This document shows, one piece after another, positions 17,927-26,808 of a DNA stretch of 64,000 bases. A program made the translations under genes and the position numbers. The first letter of the stretch is position 1, and every line of letters starts with the position of its first letter. The DNA is taken from positions 434,001-498,000 of the forward strand of contig NZ_AMSI01000001.1 in the NCBI RefSeq assembly GCF_000300515.1. Direction: 5' to 3'. This DNA comes from Nitratireductor indicus C115 (GTDB lineage: Bacteria; Pseudomonadota; Alphaproteobacteria; Rhizobiales; Rhizobiaceae). The notes beneath the pieces are model-generated. The model had not been told where the DNA came from. It ran no database searches and worked only from the letters and a program-made list of their open reading frames with translations.

Positions 17927-19330
17927 ATGATCGTGGCGATGAAAGCTTCCCGCAATGCTTCGGCATTGCTTGCGGAATGGGCAAGCAATGTGCGCACATC
18001 CGATATCCCCGACAAGGTCAGGGCCGTTGCACGCACCTGTGTGACGGACACCATCGGGGTCGCCATGGCGGGAACTGCTTCGCCGGTTTCCTCCCTGGCG
18101 CGACAGGTCGCGCTGGAGAATGCGGGCCCCGGCTGGGCCGATGTTCTGGGGGCGGGAACGAAATGTTCGGCATCGGCGGCAGCGTTCTGCAATGGCGTTG
18201 CCGCCCATGCGCTCGATTTCGACGACAATTGCTATGCTGGCTTCGTCCATGGCTCCGCCATTATCGTTCCCGCAGCGCTTGCCGTCGCCCAGGAGCGGGA
18301 TTTGACGGGGGCTGACCTCGTCACGGCCATCGTTGTCGGTGCGGAATGCGAATATGCGGTGGGCGCGGCTGCCGGGGTCGATCTTTACGAAAAAGGGTGG
18401 TGGACGACTGGCCTGCTTGGCCCCATAGGCGCAGGTGTCGCTGTCGGGCGGCTCCTTGGGCTGGATGCAGAGGCGATGCAGTCCTGTATCGGTTTTGCGG
18501 TTGCCGGTGCCGGCGGCACGAAAGCCTGTTTCGGAACGGATGCGAAAGCCCTGATGGCCGGGGCGGCGAGCGAAGCGGGCGTGAAGTGGGCACTTCTCGC
18601 TTCCCGCGGCGCGAATGGTCCGGTCGATGCATTTTCGCATGTGGCGGGGTTTGCCAACCTCTTCAACAATTCGATCTTCAACGTCGAGGAAGTTGCCCGG
18701 CTGGGTACCGACTGGCGCCTTGTCGAGCCGGGCATCGACATCAAGAAATACCCGGTATGCCTGTCCTCCCACGCCGCGATCAACGTTGTTTCCGGCATTG
18801 TGAGGCGGGAGGGCATTGCCGCTGCCGATATTCAGGAAATCGTCTGCGACGTGCCGCCCGTCGTCGTGGCCAATCTCATCTATGTTTCTCCGGAAACGGT
18901 GAGGGAAGCGCAATTCAGCATGGAGTTCGCAGTGGCTGCGGCCGCGTGTTTCGGCGAACTCGGTCTCGACCAGCTAAAGCCGGAAATACTGCACAGCGAA
19001 GAGGTTCGGGCGCTGATGGCGCGCGTCCGTATGCTCAGCGGGCCCGACTGGGACCTGCCGCGCCGTATCGCTGCTCCTGAAGGAGCCTCGATCCTGCTGA
19101 CGCTGAAGGACGGACGCCGGTTTTCAGGCTTCTGTTCGCATGCCCCCGGAACGGCGGCGAACCCTCTGCCTGCCGAAGAGATCGAGACAAAATTCCTGGG
19201 CTGCACGCAAACCGTCCTGGGCGCCCGTCCCGCCCGCGATCTCTTGCAGGCGCTCAATCTTCTCGATGCGGATGTACCGGTTCGCGATCTTTTAAAACCC
19301 GTTTTCCCGGGAGCACAGAAATGCGGCTGA
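17927..19330 (+). CDS. MmgE/PrpD family protein
   Basis: The 467-aa protein spans the MmgE/PrpD fold (2-methylcitrate dehydratase, cis-aconitate decarboxylase, iminodisuccinate epimerase). Visible landmarks are the alpha-helical start, AHALDFDDNCYAG, the Ala-rich ALMAGAASEAGVKWA, and KYPVCLSSHAAINVV. It lies inside an amino-acid ABC transporter operon next to RidA, which fits an imino- or amino-dicarboxylate substrate better than methylcitrate. A second, divergent paralogue is at 52913. The reaction cannot be fixed from sequence. The start could also be ATG 17939. Confidence 0.85.
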   Translation: MIVAMKASRNASALLAEWASNVRTSDIPDKVRAVARTCVTDTIGVAMAGTASPVSSLARQVALENAGPGWADVLGAGTKCSASAAAFCNGVAAHALDFDDNCYAGFVHGSAIIVPAALAVAQERDLTGADLVTAIVVGAECEYAVGAAAGVDLYEKGWWTTGLLGPIGAGVAVGRLLGLDAEAMQSCIGFAVAGAGGTKACFGTDAKALMAGAASEAGVKWALLASRGANGPVDAFSHVAGFANLFNNSIFNVEEVARLGTDWRLVEPGIDIKKYPVCLSSHAAINVVSGIVRREGIAAADIQEIVCDVPPVVVANLIYVSPETVREAQFSMEFAVAAAACFGELGLDQLKPEILHSEEVRALMARVRMLSGPDWDLPRRIAAPEGASILLTLKDGRRFSGFCSHAPGTAANPLPAEEIETKFLGCTQTVLGARPARDLLQALNLLDADVPVRDLLKPVFPGAQKCG

Positions 19331-19337
19331 TCCAAAC

Positions 19338-20018
19338 ATGAGTCTATCGAGTTTCATCGACGTTCTGTCAGCATGGCCCAGTCTTCTCAACGGGCTGATG
19401 ATGACCATCGTTATCACGGCCGTGGCCTCCTTCCTCGGTGTTTGCCTTGGCACATTGTGTGCTTGGGGAAGCCTGAAAGCTCCGAAATTCCTGCGGATCA
19501 TCATTCGCTGTTACGTCGAGTTCACGAGGAACACGCCGTTCCTGGGGCAGATATTCTTCATCTTTTTCGGGCTGCCCACGCTGGGGCTGAAGATGAACAG
19601 TCTGACCGCCGCCATCGTGGCGATGACGTTCAATCTCACGGCCTATGCCTGTGAAATCATTCGGGCGGGGATCGAGGCCACGCCTCGAGGTCAGTTCGAG
19701 GCCTCCGGCGCCTTGGGGCTGAAGCCGGTTCAGACCTTCTTCCTCGTGGTGATCCCGCCCGCATTCCAGCGTGTCTGGCCAGCCATGACGAGCCAGCTCG
19801 TGATCATTCTGCTCGCTTCGGCGCTGTGCAGCCAGATCTCGGTCGCTGAGCTTTCGTATGTCGCCAACGTCATAGCAAGCCGGACCTTCAGGAACTTCGA
19901 AGCCTATATCGTCGTGACGATCCTCTATCTGTTCCTCGCCATCCTCTTCAGGAAGCTGTTGGTTTGGGTCGGACACCAGTTCGTGTTTGGGCATTTCGGA
20001 ACGGTGGGGCAACGATGA
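19338..20018 (+). CDS. Amino-acid ABC transporter permease
   Basis: 226 aa, HisM/GlnP type, with a central ABC-permease EAA loop (ASGALGLKPVQTFFLVVIPPAFQRVWPAM). About five membrane helices are visible. It starts 7 bases after the MmgE/PrpD gene and overlaps the next permease by four bases (ATGA). Confidence 0.9.
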   Translation: MSLSSFIDVLSAWPSLLNGLMMTIVITAVASFLGVCLGTLCAWGSLKAPKFLRIIIRCYVEFTRNTPFLGQIFFIFFGLPTLGLKMNSLTAAIVAMTFNLTAYACEIIRAGIEATPRGQFEASGALGLKPVQTFFLVVIPPAFQRVWPAMTSQLVIILLASALCSQISVAELSYVANVIASRTFRNFEAYIVVTILYLFLAILFRKLLVWVGHQFVFGHFGTVGQR

Positions 20019-20665
20019 TCAGCGATTTCTCGACCTGGGATATTTTCCGGAATCTCATCGCGGCTGTGCCGTGGACGATCTATCTTTCGTTGATTGCCTT
20101 TGTCGGTGGGGCCTCGCTCGCCCTCCTTCTTCTGGTCTTGCGGCTCACCTATCCCCGTACCCTGTCCCGGCCAATCAGCCTCTATGTGAGCGTTTTCCAG
20201 GGCACACCTCTGCTCATGCAGCTGTTCCTGGTCTATTTCGGGTTGGCGCTGATCGGGTTGCAGACAACGCCGCTTCTGGCAGCCAGCCTTTGCCTGTGGA
20301 TTTATAGCAGCGCCTACCTGACCGAGACCTGGTATGGCTGCGTGCTCGCAATTCCCAAGGGGCAGTGGGAGGCGTCCTCGAGCCTCGGTTTGAAAAGCTG
20401 GCCGCAGATGCGGCTCATTATTCTGCCGCAGGCCGTGCGCATTTCGGTGCCGCCGACGGTCGGAATCCTGGTGCAGGTCGTCAAGAACACGTCGCTTGCC
20501 TCCATCGTTGGTTTCGTGGAGCTGACGCGGGCCAGCCAGATGATCGCAAACGCTACCTTCGAGCCGTTCCTGGTCTATGGCGCGGTGTCGCTCATCTATT
20601 TCGTGATCTGTTTTTCGATCTCTCTCGGCGGCAAATGGGTCGAGGAGAGGACGAAGATTGCATGA
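20015..20665 (+). CDS. Amino-acid ABC transporter permease
   Basis: 216 aa, second permease of the heterodimer, with the EAA loop ASSSLGLKSWPQMRLIILPQAVRISVPP. The start at 20015 (ATGA overlap with the upstream stop, GGTGGGG before it) is preferred over an upstream in-frame codon at 19964. About five membrane segments are present. Confidence 0.9.
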   Translation: MISDFSTWDIFRNLIAAVPWTIYLSLIAFVGGASLALLLLVLRLTYPRTLSRPISLYVSVFQGTPLLMQLFLVYFGLALIGLQTTPLLAASLCLWIYSSAYLTETWYGCVLAIPKGQWEASSSLGLKSWPQMRLIILPQAVRISVPPTVGILVQVVKNTSLASIVGFVELTRASQMIANATFEPFLVYGAVSLIYFVICFSISLGGKWVEERTKIA

Positions 20666-20767
20666 GCCCGCCGCGCTTTTGAAAGCCAGTGAACAACGCA
20701 ATTTTCCTGTCGGGCGGTCATCTCGACCCGCCGGGCACTGGACGACTTATGTGAGGTATTGAACCAA

Positions 20768-21568
20768 ATGGAACCTGCTCTTGTTACGGCCAAGGCTGGC
20801 GCGCCGAAATTCCGACCGGACACCGGCGGCGCCGGGGCGGCCATAGAAATCTTCAACATGAACAAATGGTTTGGGGATTTTCAGGTTTTACGCGACATCA
20901 ATCTGACGGTCATGAAGGGCGAACGCATCGTCATCGCCGGGCCGTCCGGTTCCGGCAAGTCGACCATGATCCGCTGCATCAATCGCCTGGAAGAGCATCA
21001 GAAAGGAAGGATAGTTGTTGGAGGCATCGAACTCACCGACGATCTGAAGAAGATCGATGAGGTGCGCCGGGAAGTCGGCATGGTCTTCCAGCACTTCAAT
21101 CTCTTCCCGCATCTGACGATCCTGGAAAACTGCACGCTCGCTCCGATCTGGGTGCGGGGGATGTCGAAGAAGGCCGCGGCGGAAGTGGCCATGCACTATC
21201 TGGAACGGGTCAAGATTCCAGAACAGGCAAACAAGTATCCGGGACAGCTTTCGGGTGGGCAGCAGCAGCGTGTCGCCATCGCCCGCTCGCTTTGTATGAA
21301 GCCTCAGATCATGCTGTTCGACGAGCCGACATCCGCTCTTGACCCGGAAATGGTCAAGGAGGTGCTCGACACGATGGTTTCGCTCGCCGACGAAGGCATG
21401 ACCATGCTTTGCGTCACGCATGAAATGGGTTTCGCCCGTCAGGTCGCTGACCGGGTGATCTTCATGGATGAAGGCAGGATCGTCGAGGAGAATGCCCCGG
21501 CCGAGTTTTTCGACAACCCGCAGCACGAGCGGACAAAACTCTTTCTCAGCCAGATTCTTGGGCACTGA
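20768..21568 (+). CDS. Amino-acid ABC transporter ATP-binding protein
   Basis: GlnQ/HisP-type ATPase of about 266 aa. Walker A is GPSGSGKS, the signature is LSGGQQQR, Walker B is [14 protein letters not shown], and the switch His is in [11 protein letters not shown]. The ATG at 20768 has GAGG 11 bases before it; a TTG at 20759 is an alternative. It energises the permease pair for import. Confidence 0.93.
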   Translation: MEPALVTAKAGAPKFRPDTGGAGAAIEIFNMNKWFGDFQVLRDINLTVMKGERIVIAGPSGSGKSTMIRCINRLEEHQKGRIVVGGIELTDDLKKIDEVRREVGMVFQHFNLFPHLTILENCTLAPIWVRGMSKKAAAEVAMHYLERVKIPEQANKYPGQLSGGQQQRVAIARSLCMKPQIMLFDEPTSALDPEMVKEVLDTMVSLADEGMTMLCVTHEMGFARQVADRVIFMDEGRIVEENAPAEFFDNPQHERTKLFLSQILGH

Positions 21569-21652
21569 ATACAGCAATGACGAGGCAGCGCGCGGTCATC
21601 GCCCTCAGCGATGAAACGCAGGAGCCTGCCTGGACAATTCAAGGAGGAAATT

Positions 21653-22624
21653 ATGCCGCTTACAATTCCCGCAAAGGCCGAGCACCGGACGTTCCTGTAT
21701 TCGGAGCCATGTCTCGATCTGGATGCGCTCTCTGCCGATATCGCCTATCTGGGAATTCCCTATGGGGCATCCTACACCTTCGGCGAAATCGCCAATGACC
21801 AGAGCCGCGGCGCTTTGGCCATGCGCCGGGCGACCGACAGAATCCTCCGCTCGATAGAGCGATATGATTTCGACCTTGGCGGCCCGATGTATGACCATCG
21901 ACCCATTCGCGCAGTCGACTGCGGCGATGTATATGCCGATCCGCGCGAGCATGGGGATCATCTTCAGCGTGCCGAGGAGGTTGTCCGCAAGATCGTGGCT
22001 TCGGGTGCGCTGCCGATCATACTGGGTGGCGATCACTCGATTCCCATACCGGTTATAAAGGCACTCGACACGGAGGGGCCGATCACGCTCATCCAGCTGG
22101 ATCAGCACCTTGATTGGCGTGAGGAAATCAACGGCGTTACGCAGGGCCTGTCCAGCCCGATCCGCCGGGCATCCGAGATGGATCATGTCGGCGAGATTTT
22201 TCAGATCGGGCTGCACGCAACCGGCAGCGGGCGTCAGGAAGAGTTCGACGCAGCGGAAGCCTATGGCGCACATCTCGTATCGGCCTATGATCTGCATGAT
22301 CACGGTGTCGAGCCTGTCCTGGACATGATCCCCGATGGCGGTCGTTATTACATCACGGTCGATCTGGATGCCTTCGAGCCTGGGGTCGCCCCCGGCGTCG
22401 CCGCGCCATGTGCCGGCGGCATGACCTTCCTGCAGGCGCGCAAACTGATCCACGGTCTCGTCAAGAAGGGCAGGGTTGTCGGGATGGATGTCGTGGAGAT
22501 CACGCCTGCGACCGACGTCAATCAGATTACCTGCATAACGGCGGGGCGCTTGATCGTGAACCTGATCGGCGCGGCGGTGCGCGCCAACTATTTTGAAGGT
22601 CGCGCCGGCAAGAGCGGCGTGTGA
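21653..22624 (+). CDS. Ureohydrolase (agmatinase/arginase) family protein
   Basis: The 323-aa binuclear-manganese hydrolase probably removes urea from a guanidino compound. Metal ligands are visible as GGDHS (His128), LDQHLD (Asp150, His152, Asp154) and VDLDAFEP (Asp237, Asp239). Two positions differ from the usual family pattern: Gln151 replaces Ala in DAHxD, and Glu242 stands where Asp is common in DxDxxDP. Start at 21653 follows AAGGAGG. Location downstream of an amino-acid importer and before an M20 deacylase points to catabolism of an acylated or substituted guanidino acid, not polyamine synthesis. Confidence 0.88.
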   Translation: MPLTIPAKAEHRTFLYSEPCLDLDALSADIAYLGIPYGASYTFGEIANDQSRGALAMRRATDRILRSIERYDFDLGGPMYDHRPIRAVDCGDVYADPREHGDHLQRAEEVVRKIVASGALPIILGGDHSIPIPVIKALDTEGPITLIQLDQHLDWREEINGVTQGLSSPIRRASEMDHVGEIFQIGLHATGSGRQEEFDAAEAYGAHLVSAYDLHDHGVEPVLDMIPDGGRYYITVDLDAFEPGVAPGVAAPCAGGMTFLQARKLIHGLVKKGRVVGMDVVEITPATDVNQITCITAGRLIVNLIGAAVRANYFEGRAGKSGV

Positions 22625-22666
22625 AAGCGCGCAATCCGGACGGTCTCCTGAAGTTGGAAAATCTAA

Positions 22667-23791
22667 ATGAACGCTGTTGAGATACTTGACCAGTTGATCG
22701 GCTTTCCGTCGGTCGTCGGAACAGGCAATGGCGACATAGTCGACTGGATTTCCCGCTATCTGGAAAGTCACGGCATCACGGCCTCGGTCCTGCCCGGCCC
22801 GGAGGGCGACAGGTCTAATCTCTTTGCGACCATCGGGCCGGCCGATCGGCCCGGTTACATTTTCTCGGGCCACATGGATGTGGTTCCCGCCGGTGAGGCG
22901 GAGTGGTTATCCGATCCCTTTTGCCTGAGAGAAGAGACCGGTCGTCTTTATGGGCGCGGTACAACGGACATGAAGGGGTTTCTTGCCGCGGTCCTGGCAA
23001 GCACCCCCATGCTTCAATCATTGAAATTGGAGCGCCCCATTCATATCGCCTTCTCCTATGACGAGGAGGCAGGGTGCCGCGGCGTTCCGCACATGATATC
23101 GAGATTGCCGGAGCTTTGTGCAAAGCCCGTTGGCGCAATCATTGGCGAGCCCAGCGGCTTGCAGGCGGTTCGTGCGCACAAGGGCAAGGCGGCTGCTCGG
23201 GTGACGGTAAGGGGACGTTCCGGTCATTCGTCGCGCCCGGATCTCGGTGTGAATGCAATCCACGTCATGACCAGGGTTATGGCGAGGGCTGTCGCAGAAG
23301 CGGAACGCCTGACGCAGGGCCCTTTCGAGGAGACCTTTGCACCCCCTTATTCCTCCTTGCAGATCGGCAGGGTGGGAGGGGGACAGGCGCTTAATATCAT
23401 CCCCGAACTCTGCACGGTCGAAATTGAGGCCCGCGCCATATCTGGAGTTCGACCGGAAGAGCTGCTGCAGGCGGTTCGCGACGAGGTGGAAGCGCTTGCG
23501 GACAGCGGCATCGATATAGAGTGGACATCGCTGAGTGCTTATCCCGCACTGTTCCTTCCCCAAGACACCTCGCTGGTTGCCCTTCTGGAACAGGCCACCG
23601 GCAAGCCATCGCGCGCCGCTGTGAGCTTTGGAACCGAGGCGGGGCTGTTTCAGGGCGCGGGCATTGATGCCATCATCTGCGGCCCAGGTGACATCGGCCG
23701 CGCACACAAGGCAAATGAGTTCATCGAGCTGGACGAACTGATGGCCTGCCAGAGATTGATCGAGACCCTGGGCAGAACCTGTACCGGATAA
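22667..23791 (+). CDS. M20 family deacylase (ArgE/DapE type)
   Basis: Zinc amidohydrolase of 374 aa resembling acetylornithine deacetylase. Metal-binding residues are visible: His69 and Asp71 (GHMDVV), Asp101 (GRGTTDMKG), the Glu133-Glu134 pair (YDEEAG) and a C-terminal His (AHKANE). It is the last gene of the cluster. Since argD-argF point to normal arginine synthesis elsewhere, this copy is likely catabolic, cleaving an N-acyl amino acid related to the ureohydrolase substrate. Confidence 0.88.
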   Translation: MNAVEILDQLIGFPSVVGTGNGDIVDWISRYLESHGITASVLPGPEGDRSNLFATIGPADRPGYIFSGHMDVVPAGEAEWLSDPFCLREETGRLYGRGTTDMKGFLAAVLASTPMLQSLKLERPIHIAFSYDEEAGCRGVPHMISRLPELCAKPVGAIIGEPSGLQAVRAHKGKAAARVTVRGRSGHSSRPDLGVNAIHVMTRVMARAVAEAERLTQGPFEETFAPPYSSLQIGRVGGGQALNIIPELCTVEIEARAISGVRPEELLQAVRDEVEALADSGIDIEWTSLSAYPALFLPQDTSLVALLEQATGKPSRAAVSFGTEAGLFQGAGIDAIICGPGDIGRAHKANEFIELDELMACQRLIETLGRTCTG

Positions 23792-23809
23792 CACCCGGCG
23801 CTCTCGAAA

Positions 23810-24592
23810 CTATTGATAGCAGAGCTGCAGCCTTTCTGCTGCCGAAAGCAATGAGGGGAGGTGCTGTCGCAGGTCCGAGATTTTCATCCGGGCGCTCGGC
23901 GCCGCTATGGCCAATGCCAGCGCCGGCTTTTGCTCGCCGAGTGAAATCGGGACAGCCATTCCGATCACGCCGTCGAGATATTCTTCATTGTCGAAGGCTA
24001 TGCCGAGAGCCGACACCCGGGAGAGCTCCGCCCGCAACTCATCGCGGTCGATGATCGTGTTGTCGGTGAATTTCTGCAGGGCAAGGGTATCGATGTATTT
24101 GTCCTGCTGCTTTGACTGCAACTGGCTCAGGAGCACTTTGCCGATGGCGGAACAGTGCAAGGGAACCTGGCTTCCCGCCTCCAGTCGAAGCGACAAGGGC
24201 CATGTCGCTTCGACACGGTCGACATACATCGCCCGGCCATTCGCGATGATGCCGACATTGCAGGTTTCCTTTGTTTCCTCCGCAAGCTGAAGCAGGATAT
24301 CGTGCCGGGGGCCGCGATGCGCGGCGTTGATGATGACCGACAGCGCCATGTCCAGAAGCTCGTCGCCCTCGATCAGGTGAGAGCGTTTGGGCTCCCGCTT
24401 GAGCATGCCGAGCTTGATCAGATTGCTGATTATTCGGTTGGCGGTCGGACGCGGCAGGGAAAGTGCCTCCGCGATCTGGGCAACGGATGGCGAGAAGTAA
24501 GGATCCCGCACAACGAGCCTCATTACCTCCAGGGATTTTTGAAGCGGACCAGTGGCGTCCTTGTTTTCCTGGCTGCGGCTGGTCTTCTTCAT
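23810..24592 (-). CDS. IclR-family transcriptional regulator
   Basis: About 260 aa, with a winged helix (PSVAQIAEALSLPRPTANRIISNLIKLG) and the IclR effector domain (CNVGIIANGRAMYVDRVEA, PLHCSAIGKVLLSQL, AIAAPSARM). The frame opens further upstream, but residues before MKKTSRSQ are low-quality, so start 24592 is chosen. It is divergent from the TRAP/E1/E2/Xsc operon. A palindrome placed between the -35 and -10 boxes of that operon is its likely operator, suggesting repression lifted by a pathway metabolite. Confidence 0.88.
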   Translation of the reverse strand: MKKTSRSQENKDATGPLQKSLEVMRLVVRDPYFSPSVAQIAEALSLPRPTANRIISNLIKLGMLKREPKRSHLIEGDELLDMALSVIINAAHRGPRHDILLQLAEETKETCNVGIIANGRAMYVDRVEATWPLSLRLEAGSQVPLHCSAIGKVLLSQLQSKQQDKYIDTLALQKFTDNTIIDRDELRAELSRVSALGIAFDNEEYLDGVIGMAVPISLGEQKPALALAIAAPSARMKISDLRQHLPSLLSAAERLQLCYQ

Positions 24593-24824
24593 GGGCGGGT
24601 CACGTCTCCGGATGCTGAATCGGCTCATTTTTTGATTGCATATAGAGGATATTTCGATCCGGGCCAATAATACCTTGTGCGCTTCCGCGGCGAGCGTTCT
24701 CGCTTGCGTGTCTCGCTTAAGCCCGGGTGAAGGCACTTGATCCCCTGCTTTCGCAACAATTGAAATGCATGCGAGGCGCCTCCGCCGCTTCCGCAACCGA
24801 TAGAGAAACTCTCTCACAAGTTGA

Positions 24825-24871
24825 TTGACAACGTATCATTTAACGATACGATTAGATCAAAATAATGATAC
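24825..24871 (+). promoter_or_regulatory. Promoter and operator of the sulfonate operon
   Basis: A perfect -35 TTGACA (24825-24830) and TACGAT (24847-24852) are 16 bases apart. Between and over them lies CGTATC-N7-GATACG (24832-24850). A third half-site, AATGATAC (24864-24871), is the exact reverse complement of GTATCATT (24833-24840). The arrangement suits repression by the divergent IclR protein. The rest of the 381-bp spacer between iclR and dctQ shows nothing further that I can name. Confidence 0.6.
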
Positions 24872-24973
24872 AAAATTTAGCGTCTCACCGAGGAGGACGG
24901 TTATGTACGCTGAAAGTCGCACTATCGGGCGCATTGCGCTGGCGCTTGGCGTCGGCAGGGAGGGGCGCCCGAA

Positions 24974-25486
24974 ATGAAGCATCTCTCGCGCTTTCTACGC
25001 AATGGCGAACGCTGGGCCATGCTGTGGCTGTATGCCTATGTCGTTCTCGTTATCGTCATCGAGGTTATCCGCCGCTTCGCCTTTGGATACTCGTCCCTGT
25101 GGGGAGAGGAGGCGGCCCGTTATGCCTTTGTCTATCTGGTGTGGATCGGGGCGGCCGTTGGTGTCCGCAACCGCTCCCACATACGCTTCTCAGCAGTCCT
25201 CGACATGCTGCCGCCCAGGCCTGCGGCGGCGGTCAGCGCGGTCGGCAATGTTGCGATCATCATCTTCGCCTGCTTCGCGGTCTACTGGTCTCTGGAACCG
25301 ATCGCGACGTCATTGAAATTCGGTTCGGTCACCGAGGGTTTGCGGCTGTCGCGCGCCTGGTTCCTCGTGGCTGTGCCTTTCGGTTTCTCGCTCGTCCTCC
25401 TGCACGCGTTCCAGGCCCTGGCGCAGGACGTTTCCGATTTCTGGCACCGGCGCGTGCCCGAAACCGGCGAAAAGCTCTTTGACTGA
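24974..25486 (+). CDS. TRAP transporter small permease (DctQ)
   Basis: 170 aa with four membrane segments. It has the DctQ landmarks EVIRRFAFGYSSLWGEEAARYAFVYLVWIGAAVGVR and a HIRF segment, followed by RAWFLVAVPFGF. GGGAGGGG lies just before the start. First gene of the operon; dctM follows after 14 bases, while the binding protein gene is displaced to 31570. Confidence 0.9.
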   Translation: MKHLSRFLRNGERWAMLWLYAYVVLVIVIEVIRRFAFGYSSLWGEEAARYAFVYLVWIGAAVGVRNRSHIRFSAVLDMLPPRPAAAVSAVGNVAIIIFACFAVYWSLEPIATSLKFGSVTEGLRLSRAWFLVAVPFGFSLVLLHAFQALAQDVSDFWHRRVPETGEKLFD

Positions 25487-25500
25487 GGGGGAGGCAAACG

Positions 25501-26808
25501 ATGTTGTATCAATCTTATGACGCCGGTATCGCGATCGGGTCGGACGTTCTGCTTTCGCTCGCTCTTCTGGCCGTGCTTTTCCTGCTTGCGGTGCCGGTGT
25601 GGATTGCGCTTGGCATATCCGCGCTCGTCATGCTGTGGTCGACAGGCGTTCTGCCTCTGTCCCTTTTGGGCGAGAGCCTGTTCGGGGGCGTCAATCATTA
25701 CGCACTGATCGCCATACCGCTTTATCTGCTCACCGGCGATGCGCTGGTGCGATCCGGCCTGTCCAAGCAACTGCTTGACGTTGCTGAGGCAACGATGGGG
25801 TCGCTGCGCTCGGGAATGGGGACGTCGACCGTTTTGGGGTGCGGCTTCTTTTCCTGCATTTCCGGTTCGGATGCCGCCGGTTGCGCTGCCGTCGGCCGCA
25901 TGACCTATTCCCGGCTCGTGGAGAAGGGGTATCCGCCAAATTATGCATCGGCGCTGGTCGCAGCCGGCGCCTGCACGGGGATTCTCATCCCGCCATCCAT
26001 CGCCTACATCATCATCGGCATGATCCTCGGCGTGTCGGCTGCCAGCCTGTTCGTTGCCGCCATCGTGCCGGGCGTTCTGGTGCTGACAGCGATCATGGTC
26101 ACGAATGTGGTCGTGAACCGGGTCTGCGGATATGAAAAGAGCGGTCAGTCGTTCTCCTTCCGCCGGTGGCTGGAAGCGGTCTGGGAGGCAAAATATGCCC
26201 TCTCCATTCCGTTGATCATCTTGGGTGGCATCTATTCGGGCATATTCACGCCCACGGAAGCCGCTGCGGTGGCGGTCATGGTGACCTTGCTGATCGGCTT
26301 CTACAAGAAGACGCTCACCTTCGCCGATATTCCGGACATGCTGTGGAGTTCGGCAAAGGTGAATGGCATCATCGTGCCGATCATCGCCGTTGCCCTGCCG
26401 CTCGCGCAGGCCCTGACGCTGGTGCATGTGCCCCAGAGCTTTGTGGGGATGATCACCTCTCTCACCGACGACCCGGTCTACATCGTCCTGCTGATGCTGG
26501 CTGTGCTGCTGGTGGCCGGTTGCTTCATGGAGGCCACCCCCAATATCGTGATCCTTGCCCCCATCATGTATCCGCTGGGCCAGGAAGTAGGGATGCATGA
26601 GATTCAGTTCTGCATCTTCATGATCACGGCGCTGGGCGTCGGTTTCATCACGCCGCCGCTGGGCCTCAACCTGTTCGTGATCTCGAGCATCACGGGTGGG
26701 TCGATCTTCTCCATCGCAGCGCGCTCAATTCCGTTCGTGATTGTGATGATCGGGGTTGTGCTGGCGATCGCATTCTTTCCCTCTCTTTCCACCTGGGCGT
26801 TCCAATGA
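25501..26808 (+). CDS. TRAP transporter large permease (DctM)
   Basis: 435 aa with 12 or so membrane segments and DctM signatures FAIPLYLLTG-like AIPLYLLTGDAL, SCISGSDAAGCAAVG, LIPPSIAYIIIG and PTEAAAVAV. It is the sodium-coupled translocation subunit for the DctP/DctQ system of this operon. Its stop overlaps the SDR start by four bases (ATGA), so transport and catabolism are translationally coupled. Confidence 0.93.
   Translation: MLYQSYDAGIAIGSDVLLSLALLAVLFLLAVPVWIALGISALVMLWSTGVLPLSLLGESLFGGVNHYALIAIPLYLLTGDALVRSGLSKQLLDVAEATMGSLRSGMGTSTVLGCGFFSCISGSDAAGCAAVGRMTYSRLVEKGYPPNYASALVAAGACTGILIPPSIAYIIIGMILGVSAASLFVAAIVPGVLVLTAIMVTNVVVNRVCGYEKSGQSFSFRRWLEAVWEAKYALSIPLIILGGIYSGIFTPTEAAAVAVMVTLLIGFYKKTLTFADIPDMLWSSAKVNGIIVPIIAVALPLAQALTLVHVPQSFVGMITSLTDDPVYIVLLMLAVLLVAGCFMEATPNIVILAPIMYPLGQEVGMHEIQFCIFMITALGVGFITPPLGLNLFVISSITGGSIFSIAARSIPFVIVMIGVVLAIAFFPSLSTWAFQ

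Noticed and set aside
17150-18913. 587-aa open frame on the minus strand
   Set aside because: Antisense to the binding protein and MmgE/PrpD genes, with shadow-like composition and no ribosome site.
24865-25482. 205-aa open frame on the plus strand
   Set aside because: It overlaps dctQ in another frame, with Arg/Cys-rich shadow composition.
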